The notes beneath the pieces were generated by a model that was not told where the DNA came from, did no database searches, and saw only the letters and a list, made by a program, of their open reading frames with translations. A stretch of 64,000 nucleotides of DNA from Xaviernesmea oryzae (GTDB taxonomy: Bacteria; Pseudomonadota; Alphaproteobacteria; Rhizobiales; Rhizobiaceae): assembly GCF_900177415.1 (NCBI RefSeq), contig NZ_FXAF01000011.1, forward strand, positions 62,001-126,000, in the 5' to 3' direction. Both the position numbers and the translations under genes were made by a program. Of this stretch, positions 29,681 to 38,100 are shown piece after piece (position 1 is the first letter of the stretch; each line of letters begins with the position of its first letter).

Positions 29681-29824
29681 TTAGCGGAAGGAACGGGCCG
29701 CGATGTTGCGGATGTCGTAGCGGGTCAGACCGATGTCGTTGAGGGCCTGGTTGGAAAGGTTGCCAAGCTCGTTCATCGTGCGGCGGTAGCTGATCCAGTT
29801 CTTAGCGATACGGATCGGGTTCAT
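29681..29824 (-). CDS. Small DUF1127 protein (first copy)
   Basis: A 47-residue arginine-rich protein: MNPIRIAKNWISYRRTMNEL, then the DUF1127 core LNDIGLTRYDIRNIA. DUF1127 (YjiS-like) proteins are common in Rhizobiales, often in pairs or larger sets; in Agrobacterium some have been tied to RNA metabolism and phosphate uptake. The complementary strand shows GAGGAAAC seven or so bases upstream of the ATG. A perfect terminator follows. A second copy lies 248 bases upstream on the same strand. Confidence 0.93.
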   Translation of the reverse strand: MNPIRIAKNWISYRRTMNELGNLSNQALNDIGLTRYDIRNIAARSFR

Positions 29825-30007
29825 GGTTGTTTCCTCAAGAATTGTCCTGATGCTCTGTCGTCATCAGCGATGGCCGTCTTATACAACCGCATAATAAAGA
29901 AGTGCAGTGCAAAAAATATGCGACTGCCATGCAAATGTGCAGGAGGTTGATGAATTTTGTAGCTGAGCCTGAAAAATCGGCAGACTTGAATAGGAAGCTT
30001 TATGCAA

Positions 30008-30041
30008 ACAAAAAGAAAACGCCTCCCGAGGGGAGGCGTTT
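30008..30041 (-). terminator. Terminator of the second DUF1127 gene
   Basis: A perfect 11-bp stem, AAACGCCTCCC (30017-30027) with GGGAGGCGTTT (30031-30041), has loop GAG. On the minus strand it is followed by TTCTTTTTG. Confidence 0.9.
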
Positions 30042-30072
30042 CTGGAGGTCATTGCGTCTGTATTTGAATGGC

Positions 30073-30219
30073 TTAGTAGCCGACGGCCGTGCGGGCGACG
30101 CGGCGGATGTCGGCGCGGCCGATGCCGAGGTCGCTGAGTTCACGGTCGGTCATGCGGCCGAGTTCGCTAACGGTTTCGCGGTACTTGCGCCAGGTGTTGA
30201 GCTTCTGTGCGATGTTCAT
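30073..30219 (-). CDS. Small DUF1127 protein (second copy)
   Basis: A 48-residue DUF1127 protein, MNIAQKLNTWRKYRETVSEL followed by LSDLGIGRADIRRVA. It shares the layout of the first copy (basic N-terminal helix, then the L-x-D-[IL]-G-[IL] turn and an R-rich helix), but the sequence is quite diverged, so the pair is not a recent duplication. It has its own terminator. About 200 bases upstream on the same strand is the terminator of an alpha-r14-type small RNA. Confidence 0.93.
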   Translation of the reverse strand: MNIAQKLNTWRKYRETVSELGRMTDRELSDLGIGRADIRRVARTAVGY

Positions 30220-30421
30220 GATCTTGTCCCTTCAGGTCCTTGCCAGCAGCCCCTGCGGCGCTGACTTCAATCTCATGACCGCGAATATATGCTGCGCTGC
30301 GAAAAGAAAAAGCGCCCTTTCGGTATGCCACCTATGCGTTTGCTGCATTACGAGATTGTTTACTACGCGAGGGGTGGCCAAATGCTAGGCAGATTTGCGG
30401 GCATCGGCAGACGCTCGGATC

Positions 30422-30461
30422 AAAAAATAACGCCCACCGGGGGAGGAGGTCCGGTGGGCGT
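30422..30461 (-). terminator. Terminator hairpin of the alpha-r14 sRNA
   Basis: ACGCCCACCGG (30430-30440) is the exact complement of CCGGTGGGCGT (30451-30461), with a ten-base loop carrying the anti-Shine-Dalgarno motif. The minus-strand product ends in a T-run at 30427-30422. Confidence 0.9.
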
Positions 30462-30546
30462 CATTTGTAATGACCGGCGATTTGGGAGGAGGAGGATCGC
30501 CAGTCCCATCGGGCCTTCGCTGGGAGGAGGAGTGCGCGGCCCGAAT
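30422..30546 (-). ncRNA. Alpha-r14 family small RNA (NfeR1-like) with three anti-Shine-Dalgarno loops
   Basis: On the minus strand three hairpins in a row each expose CCTCCTCCC in the loop. Hairpin 1 has stem GGGCC/GGCCC (30538-30542 with 30511-30515) and its motif at 30522-30530. Hairpin 2 has a 9-bp stem (30496-30504 with 30473-30481, one wobble) and its motif at 30484-30492. Hairpin 3 is an 11-bp terminator stem (30451-30461 with 30430-30440), motif 30441-30449, followed by TATTTTTTG. This matches the published description of the rhizobial alpha-r14 family (S. meliloti NfeR1), trans-acting sRNAs of roughly 120 nt that bind ribosome sites of many mRNAs. The 3' end is set by the T-run; the 5' end is estimated from family length. 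Confidence 0.85.
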
Positions 30547-30864
30547 TCCTGTTCTCGAGAAGCTCCCGAGGGCATTTCATTTCCGTGCGGCTTGCCACCC
30601 CGCCCGAACCGGAGAGGTCGAAAACGGTTCCAATCAATCTCCGTGACTGCATACTATGAAACTGGAGGGTTATTGTGCAGTGCAATATATGAATGGATGG
30701 CATGCGGTCCGCGCATGGCTCCATCGCCCAGCCGAATACAGTCTATGCATTAGTATTTAATAAAACGCTAAGCGGGTCCGGGAGGCCGATGCGCGGTCAA
30801 TCCTGCTGGATAATCGGTATTTCCCGCGGTTTCTGTGAAGTGCCGAAAAAGCGTCATTTTCCCT
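30547..30864. other. Gene-free stretch between the sRNA and tRNA-Leu promoter
   Basis: About 320 bases with stop codons in all frames that matter and no conserved ORF. It must hold the sRNA promoter on the minus strand, but I could not place -35 and -10 boxes with confidence. GTGCAGTGCAA at 30675-30685 recurs exactly at 29902-29912, upstream of the first DUF1127 gene. The right half is AT-richer around 30750. Confidence 0.5.
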
Positions 30865-30892
30865 TTGCGTGCGCTGAAACGGGTGATATAGA
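30865..30892 (+). promoter_or_regulatory. Sigma70-type promoter of tRNA-Leu
   Basis: TTGCGT (30865-30870), a 16-base spacer, then TATAGA (30887-30892). Transcription would start about 50 bases before the mature tRNA. The same box pair, TTGCGT-N16-TATAGC, stands before icd in this window. Confidence 0.65.
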
Positions 30893-30945
30893 GACGCGCG
30901 CTCCGGAAGGCCTCTGGCCACGAGGATTTTCGACGCGGTTGGGGC

Positions 30946-31030
<85 letters not shown>

Positions 31031-31178
31031 GAACCGCCGGGAGTGCGGTCCGAGCCGGTTTCGGTTTGAGGGATCGGCGCTCCTAGAAGCCGCGGCCGGT
31101 CTCTGAAAAGTTCCGGCGATGTGCTCATTGAAACCAACGGCTGTCTGAGCACCGCCGCCACGATATGAAGGTATGAAA

Positions 31179-32672
31179 ATGCAGGTTACCGAAACGCTCG
31201 CTGAAGGGCTGAAGCGCGAAATCAAGGTCGTTATCCCGAAGCAGGATATGGAAGCGCAGCTCAACGTGCGCCTCGCCGACGCCAAGGACAAGGTCCGCAT
31301 CAACGGTTTCCGTCCGGGCAAGGTACCGGTCGCGCATCTGAGGAAGATGTACGGCAAGTCGATCATGGCCGACCTCGTCAACGAGATCGTCCGCGAGCGT
31401 CCGGGCCAGATCCTTTCCGAACGCGGCGAGAAGTCGGCGACCCAGCCGTCGATCGCGATGACCGAGGATGAGGCCGAAGCCGAGAAGATCCTGAACGCCC
31501 AGGCCGATTTCGAATTCACGCTCTCCTATGAAGTGATCCCGCAGATTGACCTGAAGTCGACCGACAACATCTCCGTCGTGCGCGAAGTCGTCGAAGTCTC
31601 GGAAGACGAGGTCAACGAGCAGATCGAGAAGATCGCCGAAAGCGCCCGCACCTTCGAGACCAAGAAGGGCAAGGCCGCCGAAGGCGACCGCGTCACCATG
31701 AACTATCTCGGCAAGGTCGACGGCGAAGCCTTCGACGGCGGCGCTGCCGAGGATGCCGAACTGGTTCTCGGTTCCGGCCGTTTCATCCCCGGCTTCGAAG
31801 ACCAGCTCGTCGGCGTCAAGGCCGGTGACGAAAAGCAGATCACGGTGACCTTCCCGGCCGATTATCCGGCTGCCAACCTCGCCGGCAAGGAAGCCACCTT
31901 CGACATCACCGTCAAGGACGTTGCAGCTCCCGCCGCTCTCGAGATCAACGACGAGCTTGCCACCAAGCTCGGCATCGAATCCGTCGATCGCCTGAAGGAG
32001 ATCGTCCGCGGCCAGATCGAAAGCCAGTACGGCAACGTCACCCGTCAGAAGGTCAAGCGTCAGATCCTCGACCAGCTCGACGAAATGTACCAGTTCGAGA
32101 GCCCGCAGGGGCTGGTCGACGCGGAATTCGAGAACATCTGGCGCCAGATCAACACCGATCTCCAGCAGTCCGGCAAGACCTTCGAGGATGAAGGCACGAC
32201 CGAGGAAGACGCCCGCGCCGACTACCGCAAGCTCGCCGAGCGCCGCGTCCGTCTCGGCCTCGTCCTTTCCGAGATCGGCGAGAAGGCCGGCGTCGAAGTG
32301 ACCGAAGAGGAAATGCAGCGCGCGCTTTACGCGCAGCTCCAGCAGTTCCCGGGCCAGCAGAAGGAAATCCTCGATTTCTTCCGCAACACGCCGGGCGCTT
32401 CCGCTTCGCTGCGCGCGCCGATCTTCGAGGAGAAGGTCGTCGACAAGCTGCTCTCCGAGATCAAGGTCACCGACAAGACCGTGACGAAGGAAGAGCTGAT
32501 GGCCGAAGACGAAGACGGCGCGGAAGCCGCCGAGAAGCCGGCCAAGAAGAAGGCCGCTCCGAAGAAGGCTGCCGCCAAGGCCGAAGCTGCCGACGCCGGT
32601 GAAGGCGAGGAAGCCGCACCGAAGAAGAAGGCTGCTCCGAAGAAGAAGGCCGCTGAAGACAGCGCCGAATAA
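31179..32672 (+). CDS. tig: Trigger factor
   Basis: Ribosome-bound chaperone and peptidyl-prolyl isomerase. The 497-residue protein has the N-terminal ribosome-binding domain with the signature NGFRPGKVP, the FKBP-type domain (about 160-245, [20 protein letters not shown]), and the C-terminal chaperone arms. The last 50 or so residues are a Lys/Ala/Glu-rich tail (repeated APKK), an extension seen in rhizobial trigger factors. GAAGG lies seven bases before ATG 31179; ATG 31173 is too close to it. A terminator follows. Confidence 0.96.
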   Translation: MQVTETLAEGLKREIKVVIPKQDMEAQLNVRLADAKDKVRINGFRPGKVPVAHLRKMYGKSIMADLVNEIVRERPGQILSERGEKSATQPSIAMTEDEAEAEKILNAQADFEFTLSYEVIPQIDLKSTDNISVVREVVEVSEDEVNEQIEKIAESARTFETKKGKAAEGDRVTMNYLGKVDGEAFDGGAAEDAELVLGSGRFIPGFEDQLVGVKAGDEKQITVTFPADYPAANLAGKEATFDITVKDVAAPAALEINDELATKLGIESVDRLKEIVRGQIESQYGNVTRQKVKRQILDQLDEMYQFESPQGLVDAEFENIWRQINTDLQQSGKTFEDEGTTEEDARADYRKLAERRVRLGLVLSEIGEKAGVEVTEEEMQRALYAQLQQFPGQQKEILDFFRNTPGASASLRAPIFEEKVVDKLLSEIKVTDKTVTKEELMAEDEDGAEAAEKPAKKKAAPKKAAAKAEAADAGEGEEAAPKKKAAPKKKAAEDSAE

Positions 32673-32696
32673 GCTTCACGCTCAAGAGATAGAAAG

Positions 32697-32724
32697 GCCG
32701 GGTCGGCGACGATCCGGCTTTTTT
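32697..32724 (+). terminator. Intrinsic terminator of tig
   Basis: GCCGGGTC (32697-32704) pairs with GATCCGGC (32711-32718) with one wobble across a six-base loop. It is followed by six T. Confidence 0.88.
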
Positions 32725-32753
32725 GTTGCCATCGCCCTCGAAGATTTCCGCCC

Positions 32754-34376
32754 ATGATCCGCATCGAAAACATCAGCAAGTCGAACAGCCACCGCATTCT
32801 CTACATCGAGGCCTCGGCGGCGCTGAACCGCGGCGAGAAGATCGGCCTCGTCGGCCCGAACGGCGCCGGCAAGACGACGCTCTTCCGGATGATCACCGGC
32901 GCTGAAGTGCCGGACGAGGGGCAGGTCGCCACGGAAAAGAACGTCACGATCGGTTATTTCAACCAGGACGTCGGCGAGATGGCAGGCCGCAGCGCCGTCG
33001 CCGAGGTGATGGATGGGGCGGGGCCTGTAAGCGAGGTGGCGGCGGAACTGCGCGAACTCGAAGCGGCGATGGTCGATCCCGACCGGATGGACGAGATGGA
33101 TCAGATCATCGAGCGTTACGGCGAGGTGCAGGCCCGTTACGAGGAGCTCGACGGTTACGGCCTGGAGGGCAGGGCGCGCGAGGTGCTGGCGGGCTTGAGC
33201 TTCACGCAGGAGATGATGGACGGCGATGTCGGCAAGCTTTCCGGCGGCTGGAAGATGCGCGTGGCGCTCGCCCGCATCCTTTTGATGCGCCCGGACGTGA
33301 TGCTGCTCGACGAGCCGTCGAACCATCTCGACCTCGAAAGCCTGATCTGGCTGGAGCAATTCCTCAAAGGTTATGACGGCGCGCTGCTGATGACCTCGCA
33401 CGACCGCGAGTTCATGAACCGCATCGTCAACAAGATCATCGAGATCGATGCCGGATCGCTCACCACCTATTCCGGCGATTACGGATTCTACGAACAGCAG
33501 CGGGCGCAGAACGAGAAGCAGCAGCAGGCACAATTCGAGCGCCAGCAGGCCATGCTCGCCAAGGAGATCAAGTTCATCGAGCGCTTCAAGGCGCGCGCCA
33601 GCCATGCCGCGCAGGTGCAGAGCCGGGTGAAGAAGCTCGACAAGATCGAACGCGTCGAGCCGCCGCGCCGCCGCCAGTCAGTGGCCTTCGAATTCCAGCC
33701 GGCGCCGCGTTCCGGCGAGGACGTCGTGAACCTGAGGGGCGTTCACAAGAAATACGGCAGCCGTTCGATCTACGAGGGGCTGGATTTCATGATCCGCCGC
33801 AAGGAGCGCTGGTGCATCATGGGCATCAACGGCGCCGGCAAGTCGACGCTCCTGAAGCTTGTGGCGGGGGCGACCGAGCCGGACGCGGGCAGCGTGACGC
33901 TCGGCGCCAGCGTCAGGATGGGCTATTTCGCCCAGCACGCCATGGACCTGCTCGACGGCGACCTCACCGTCTTCGGATGGCTGGAGGCGGAGTTTCCGCG
34001 GGCGGGCCAGGGGGCGCTGCGCACGCTCGCCGGCTGCTTCGGCTTTTCCGGCGACGATGTCGAGAAGAAGTGCCGGGTTCTGTCGGGCGGCGAAAAGGCC
34101 CGCCTCGTCATGGCGGCGATGCTCTTCGATCCGCCGAATTTCCTGGTCCTCGACGAGCCGACCAACCATCTCGACCTCGACACCAAGGAAATGCTGATCG
34201 GAGCGCTTTCGGAATACGAGGGCACCATGCTCTTCGTCAGCCACGACCGGCATTTCCTGGCCGAGCTTTCCAACCGCGTGCTCGAACTGACGCCCGACGG
34301 CATCCACCGCTATGACGGCGGCTATACCGAATATGTCGAGCGCACAGGATACGAGGCGCCGGGTCTGCGGAGTTGA
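32754..34376 (+). CDS. ABC-F family ATPase
   Basis: A soluble protein of 540 residues with two ATP-binding cassettes and no membrane part, the layout of ABC-F translation factors (EttA, Uup, YbiT relatives) that act on the ribosome. The first Walker A is GPNGAGKTT (34-42), and the first Walker B and signature are LSGGWKMRVALA and LLDEPSNHLDL. A Gln-rich charged linker (about 244-300, QQRAQNEKQQQAQF) joins the second cassette (Walker A GINGAGKST near 357; LVLDEPTNHLDL). The DEPxNHLD motifs are diagnostic of ABC-F. The subfamily was not resolved. About 1 kb of repeats follows. Confidence 0.93.
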   Translation: MIRIENISKSNSHRILYIEASAALNRGEKIGLVGPNGAGKTTLFRMITGAEVPDEGQVATEKNVTIGYFNQDVGEMAGRSAVAEVMDGAGPVSEVAAELRELEAAMVDPDRMDEMDQIIERYGEVQARYEELDGYGLEGRAREVLAGLSFTQEMMDGDVGKLSGGWKMRVALARILLMRPDVMLLDEPSNHLDLESLIWLEQFLKGYDGALLMTSHDREFMNRIVNKIIEIDAGSLTTYSGDYGFYEQQRAQNEKQQQAQFERQQAMLAKEIKFIERFKARASHAAQVQSRVKKLDKIERVEPPRRRQSVAFEFQPAPRSGEDVVNLRGVHKKYGSRSIYEGLDFMIRRKERWCIMGINGAGKSTLLKLVAGATEPDAGSVTLGASVRMGYFAQHAMDLLDGDLTVFGWLEAEFPRAGQGALRTLAGCFGFSGDDVEKKCRVLSGGEKARLVMAAMLFDPPNFLVLDEPTNHLDLDTKEMLIGALSEYEGTMLFVSHDRHFLAELSNRVLELTPDGIHRYDGGYTEYVERTGYEAPGLRS

Positions 34377-34412
34377 TCGGAGGTTTGGTTGCGTGAGGGC
34401 GTGCCGTTTCCG

Positions 34413-34584
34413 CCCCCCTCTGCCCTGCCGGGCATCTCCCCCACAGGTGGGGAGATCGGCTGGGCGCACCGGCTTCCCCAAATAACTAAGCTTTCTACCC
34501 GGCAAGTCCTCAGTGAGATGGGAAGAGCTTGCCGCTTGTGATCTCCCCACCTGTGGGGGAGATGCCCGGCAGGGCAGAGGGGGG
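34413..34584. repeat. RIME-like palindromic element with perfect 45-bp arms
   Basis: The left arm (34413-34457) runs from CCCCCCTCTGCCCTGCC to GGTGGGGAGATC. The right arm (34540-34584) is its exact reverse complement over all 45 bases, with 82 bases between them. Each arm also contains a smaller hairpin (ATCTCCCC/GGGGAGAT). A long RNA or cruciform stem is possible. Confidence 0.88.
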
Positions 34585-35086
34585 TGGCCGAACGCAGGGG
34601 CAGATAGGGGCTTCCTGGCTGAGGGTTTCAACGACACTGTCCCCGCGCAGTGTCCTGCCGTGGTTTCAAAGATCGGAGAGCCCACACGAATGCGGAACCT
34701 CATTGTATTTGTATAAAGTGGCTCCGCATTCGCGTGGCCTTCGGCGTTCTCTCGGGGCTTCCGGCCCCTACAGGTGATCATCTCGCCTCGCTGCGTGGCC
34801 TTTTCAGACCACTTGCACGGCTCAACCGAACCTGGCCTGGCGACCAGGGGGAGGCTTGATAGGAAAGCCCGTCTTTCGACACGCTCTCCATGGCTTTCAC
34901 CTCTTCCACCGTCCCCGCACGTTACAGTTCCGATGGAAGCGCCGGCCCCCGCCTGCCCGCGAACGTCTCGCGAAACACTCCGGCGACGGAAGCAAGCGGA
35001 TTGTAGGCATGGGTTTGGAGGGCGGGGATGAGAAAGAGCGATTTTTGCTGCCGATTTCCGACAAGGCCTTGATTTGCCTTGCGGCA

Positions 35087-35151
35087 CCCCCCTCTGCCCT
35101 GCCGGGCATCTCCCCCTCAAGGGGGAGATCGGCTGGGCGTGCCGGCTTCCC
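35087..35151. repeat. Third copy of the RIME-like element
   Basis: This copy is in the same orientation as the left arm at 34413, beginning CCCCCCTCTGCCCTGCC and continuing through CTCAAGGGGGAGATCGGCTG to GCCGGCTTCCC. It differs mainly in the hairpin loop (CTCAAG instead of CACAGG). The longer match, with the GGCTGGGCG..CCGGCTTCCC tail, is also present after the left arm up to 34478. Confidence 0.82.
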
Positions 35152-35370
35152 AAACGGAGAAGGGTTTACGGCGGATGCGGAATGGGGGCCGCGCCGCTGC
35201 GATCTGCCGCCTGCCGGGGAGATGTCCAGAACCTGTGCCGAGGGGTTCCGCTTCGTCATCTATCGTGATTCGAGAAAGCTCTATCGGCTTATTGATGTCT
35301 TTTCCGGACTTCGTTTCCTTGGCTTAATCCCGCCAGGCCCTTCGGGCTGGGAGAGATGAGGGAGGATGCC

Positions 35371-36849
35371 ATGAACGAACGGAACGTGTCGGTGAAGGAG
35401 ATACGTCAGACCGAGAACCGCTTTCTGAGTTCCGACATTTTCGAATCGGGGCAGCATGTTTTCCCGCGTCGCAACGGCGAGGGTGTCCTGAGAGAAGAGG
35501 CCCGCGACATCCCCGTCTATCATCGCTGCGATGTCCTGGTCGTCGGCGGCGGGCCATCGGGAACCGCCGCGGCGCTCGCTGCGGCGCGGACCGGGGCGGA
35601 GGTCGTGGTCCTGGAGCGCTACAATCATCTCGGCGGGCTTTCCACGGGGGGCGTGGTGATCTGGATCGACCGGATGACCGACTGGGACGGACGCCAGGTC
35701 ATCCGCGGTTTTGCCGAGGAGGTGATCGGCCGCCTTCCGACGGATGCCATAGCCGGGCCGGACAGGACGCTTTGGGGCGTGCGCGACCCGGAACTTGCGA
35801 AATACTGGCGGCTGCGCACATCCGCCTTCCACGGCATCGTCACCTGGGCGCCGACGATCGACCCCGAGAGGCTGAAACTGACCTCGCAGGAAATGCTGAT
35901 CGAGGCAGGCGTCAGGATCGTTTTCCACTCCTGGGCGGCGACCCCGGTGGTTGAAGACGGCGCCGTCCAGGGGGTCATCTTCGAAAGCAAGGAGGGACGC
36001 CAGGGGATCCTCGCCAAGGTCGTCGTGGATTGTACCGGCGATGGCGACATCTTTGCCCGCGCCGGCGCAGGCTTCGAGGCCGATATCGAGGAAGGCGACG
36101 TCCATCACTCCATGAATACCGGGTTCATGCTGGGCGGCGTGGACATGGAGACGTGGCTGACCTTCCGGGCGACGGAAGAACAGGCTTTCGCGGACTTCAA
36201 CGCGATGGGGCGAGAGCAGCTCGGTTTCTTCCAGACGCCCTACGTCTCCTGGCGCAACGACATCGCGCTCTTCCTGGGGCCCCGGCAATCGGGCCTCTCG
36301 GCGCTCAATGTGGACGACATCACGGAAGTCGAGATCCGCTCCCATCGGTTCATGCAGGCGCATTGCGAGTTCTTCCGCAAATATGCGCCGGGCTTCAAGG
36401 AGGCTTACATGCTCTTGAGCGCGCCGCAGCTCGGCGTTCGGCATACGAGACGTCTGGCGGGCGCCGGCCGGATCGACCGCGGCCAGTGGGCAAGCGGTGC
36501 GATCCAGCCCGACGAGATCGGCGTCAGTCCTTCGGTGTCGCCGAAGTTTCCGGTGCTTTCCGTGCCCTACGGGGCGCTCGTGCCGGCCAGGCTGAACGGA
36601 TTGCTGGCCGCCGGGCGTCACATCTCCTGCGATGCGAACAGCCACGGCTTCATGCGGGAAATTCCGCAGTGCTGGCTGACGGGGCAGGCTGCGGGAGCCG
36701 CGGCCGGCATCGCGGCAAACCGCGGCGTGGCGCCGCGCAATGTCGACATCGCGGAGTTGCAGTCGACCCTGCGCGCTCAAGGTGCTTTCGTGCGTGACGC
36801 AGCTGAAGGCCAATCCAGGGAAAAAGCCGAGCAGGTATCGAGCGGCTAG
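35371..36849 (+). CDS. FAD-dependent oxidoreductase (FAD_oxidored family)
   Basis: A 492-residue flavoprotein of the PF12831 type. The dinucleotide-binding motif VVGGGPSGTAAALAA lies at about 56-70, followed by VLERYNHLGGLSTGG. A second flavin contact is the VVVDCTGDGDIFARAGAGFE segment, and the C-terminal NRGVAPRNVDIAELQ region resembles that family. No signal or membrane segment is present. The substrate is unknown. It stands alone, with repeats upstream and 220 bases downstream before a small gene. GAGGGAGG five bases before ATG 35371 decides the start over the in-frame ATG at 35356. Confidence 0.85.
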   Translation: MNERNVSVKEIRQTENRFLSSDIFESGQHVFPRRNGEGVLREEARDIPVYHRCDVLVVGGGPSGTAAALAAARTGAEVVVLERYNHLGGLSTGGVVIWIDRMTDWDGRQVIRGFAEEVIGRLPTDAIAGPDRTLWGVRDPELAKYWRLRTSAFHGIVTWAPTIDPERLKLTSQEMLIEAGVRIVFHSWAATPVVEDGAVQGVIFESKEGRQGILAKVVVDCTGDGDIFARAGAGFEADIEEGDVHHSMNTGFMLGGVDMETWLTFRATEEQAFADFNAMGREQLGFFQTPYVSWRNDIALFLGPRQSGLSALNVDDITEVEIRSHRFMQAHCEFFRKYAPGFKEAYMLLSAPQLGVRHTRRLAGAGRIDRGQWASGAIQPDEIGVSPSVSPKFPVLSVPYGALVPARLNGLLAAGRHISCDANSHGFMREIPQCWLTGQAAGAAAGIAANRGVAPRNVDIAELQSTLRAQGAFVRDAAEGQSREKAEQVSSG

Positions 36850-37068
36850 GCGCTTTTCGCGACGGACGGACCGCCGCGGGGATCCCGCCACGGGGTGAAA
36901 ATCAACGTTGCATATGACCCGAATTGCCAGGGGGACCTGTCGTCGGGCGTCGCTAATCGAGTTCCTAACCCCTTCCCAAACGCGATTTGCGTTCCATACT
37001 ATTGCAACAGCGGTCGATCGCGATTGTTCCATCGGCCGCCTGTCGTCTCGAGAGGGAGGGAGTACCCC

Positions 37069-37257
37069 ATGAGCAGAAACGCCGTCATCGGCATCATCGT
37101 GGTCATAGTCATTATCCTGATTGCGATCTTCCTGTGGCCCGGATCCACCACCAACACGCCTGGCGGCACGGGGACCGCGCCGACCACACCTGCGCCGACC
37201 ACGCCTGCGCCGACGACACCCGCGCCGGCACCGACGACGCCCGCTCCTTCAAACTAA
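37069..37257 (+). CDS. Small membrane-anchored protein with Thr-Thr-Pro-Ala-Pro repeats
   Basis: A 62-residue protein: one strongly hydrophobic N-terminal helix (about 5-23, IIVVIVIILIAIFLW), then a Gly/Thr patch and tandem TTPAP units up to the C-terminus. GAGGGAGGGAG ends about eight bases before the ATG, which supports real translation. No family is recognised. The tail resembles flexible wall-spanning or surface-exposed linkers. Upstream, 36850-37068 shows no other feature. Confidence 0.7.
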   Translation: MSRNAVIGIIVVIVIILIAIFLWPGSTTNTPGGTGTAPTTPAPTTPAPTTPAPAPTTPAPSN

Positions 37258-37391
37258 TCGCCGATCACAAGATCGTAGGCCCGCCGCTTCCGGTGGGCCT
37301 GCTATCCTTCGGCGCCGTGCCCGGAAAGACCGGCGTCGCGGGCTGCTGCAGATATGCTTTCCGCCGATCGCGGATGAGGCGGCGTGCGTGC

Positions 37392-38021
37392 TTACCCTGC
37401 GCTCTGCAGCTCCGCGGCGGCGGCATTGTCCTTCTCGTTGGCCCGGATGGCGGCCGCGCGGGAGGCGAGCCGCCCGAAATACCGCTCGAAAGCGGGACGC
37501 TTCTCGATCGTGCCGAACTGCATGCCCCAGCCGAGCTGGGCGCCGACATAGACGTCGGCCGCCGTGAACCTGTCCCCGGCGATATAGGGGTTCGCCTCCA
37601 CCGCCTTTTCAAGCGTGTTGATCACGTCGGCATAGGTGCCGTAGCCGATCATCCGCTCGCGATCCTTCGGGACCTCGAAACCGAGCGCCCTGTTGCTGAC
37701 GGATGCCTCGACCGGCCCGGCCGCGAAGAAGAGCCAGCGGTAATAATTCGCGCGTTCGGCGGGCGGCGGAGCGAGGCCGGCTTCGGGGAAGGCATCCGCC
37801 AGATAGGCGCAGATCGCGGCGCATTCCGTCACGACGTCGTTGCCGTGCACGATCGTCGGCACCTTGCCCATCGGGTTGACCGCCTTGTAGCCGTCGGCCT
37901 TCATCGTCGTGCCGAAGCCGAGAATTTCGGTCCGGTAGGGCACGCCCACTTCCTCCAGCATCCAGCGGGCGATGCGGCCGCGCGACAGGGGGTTCGTATA
38001 GAGCACCAATTCTTCGGTCAT
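37392..38021 (-). CDS. Glutathione S-transferase family protein
   Basis: A 209-residue GST. The N-terminal thioredoxin-like domain (1 to about 80) includes LYTNPLSRGRIARWMLEE, the conserved cis-proline loop GKVPTIV, and the glutathione-contacting TECAAICAYLAD. The C-terminal helical domain contains the folding motif FTAADVYVGAQLGWG. The catalytic position has Ser18 near SRGRIARW rather than Tyr. The substrate is unknown. GGAGGAGAGG lies before two adjacent ATGs (38024 and 38021). Confidence 0.88.
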   Translation of the reverse strand: MTEELVLYTNPLSRGRIARWMLEEVGVPYRTEILGFGTTMKADGYKAVNPMGKVPTIVHGNDVVTECAAICAYLADAFPEAGLAPPPAERANYYRWLFFAAGPVEASVSNRALGFEVPKDRERMIGYGTYADVINTLEKAVEANPYIAGDRFTAADVYVGAQLGWGMQFGTIEKRPAFERYFGRLASRAAAIRANEKDNAAAAELQSAG

Positions 38022-38100
38022 CATCCTCTCCTCCATTGTTCTCTTTATGTTCTAGGGCGCGGATGTTACGGAATCAAGACCGGCCGGAAATCTCCGGTGG

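Larger units (their letters stand above)
34377..35370. other. Gene-free, repeat-rich intergenic region
   Basis: About 990 bases contain no credible gene. ORFs reading through it in both directions encode the proline/arginine strings that rhizobial palindromic repeats always give, and none has a supporting ribosome site. Contents: a perfect 45-bp inverted repeat pair (34413-34457 and 34540-34584), a third related copy (35087-35151), and a smaller inverted pair around 34687-34735 based on CACGAATGCGGA with TCCGCATTCGCGTG. The pattern is that of RIME-like rhizobial intergenic mosaic elements. The ribosome site of the next gene lies at 35358-35365. Confidence 0.75.

Noticed and set aside
33678-35153. 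491-codon minus-strand ORF through the repeat region
   Set aside because: It reads through RIME-like repeats and the 3' end of the ABC-F gene; the product is repeat-derived.
34377-35370. Lost or decayed gene in the 1-kb gap
   Set aside because: No frame shows similarity to a protein family; palindromic repeats explain most of the sequence I could assign.
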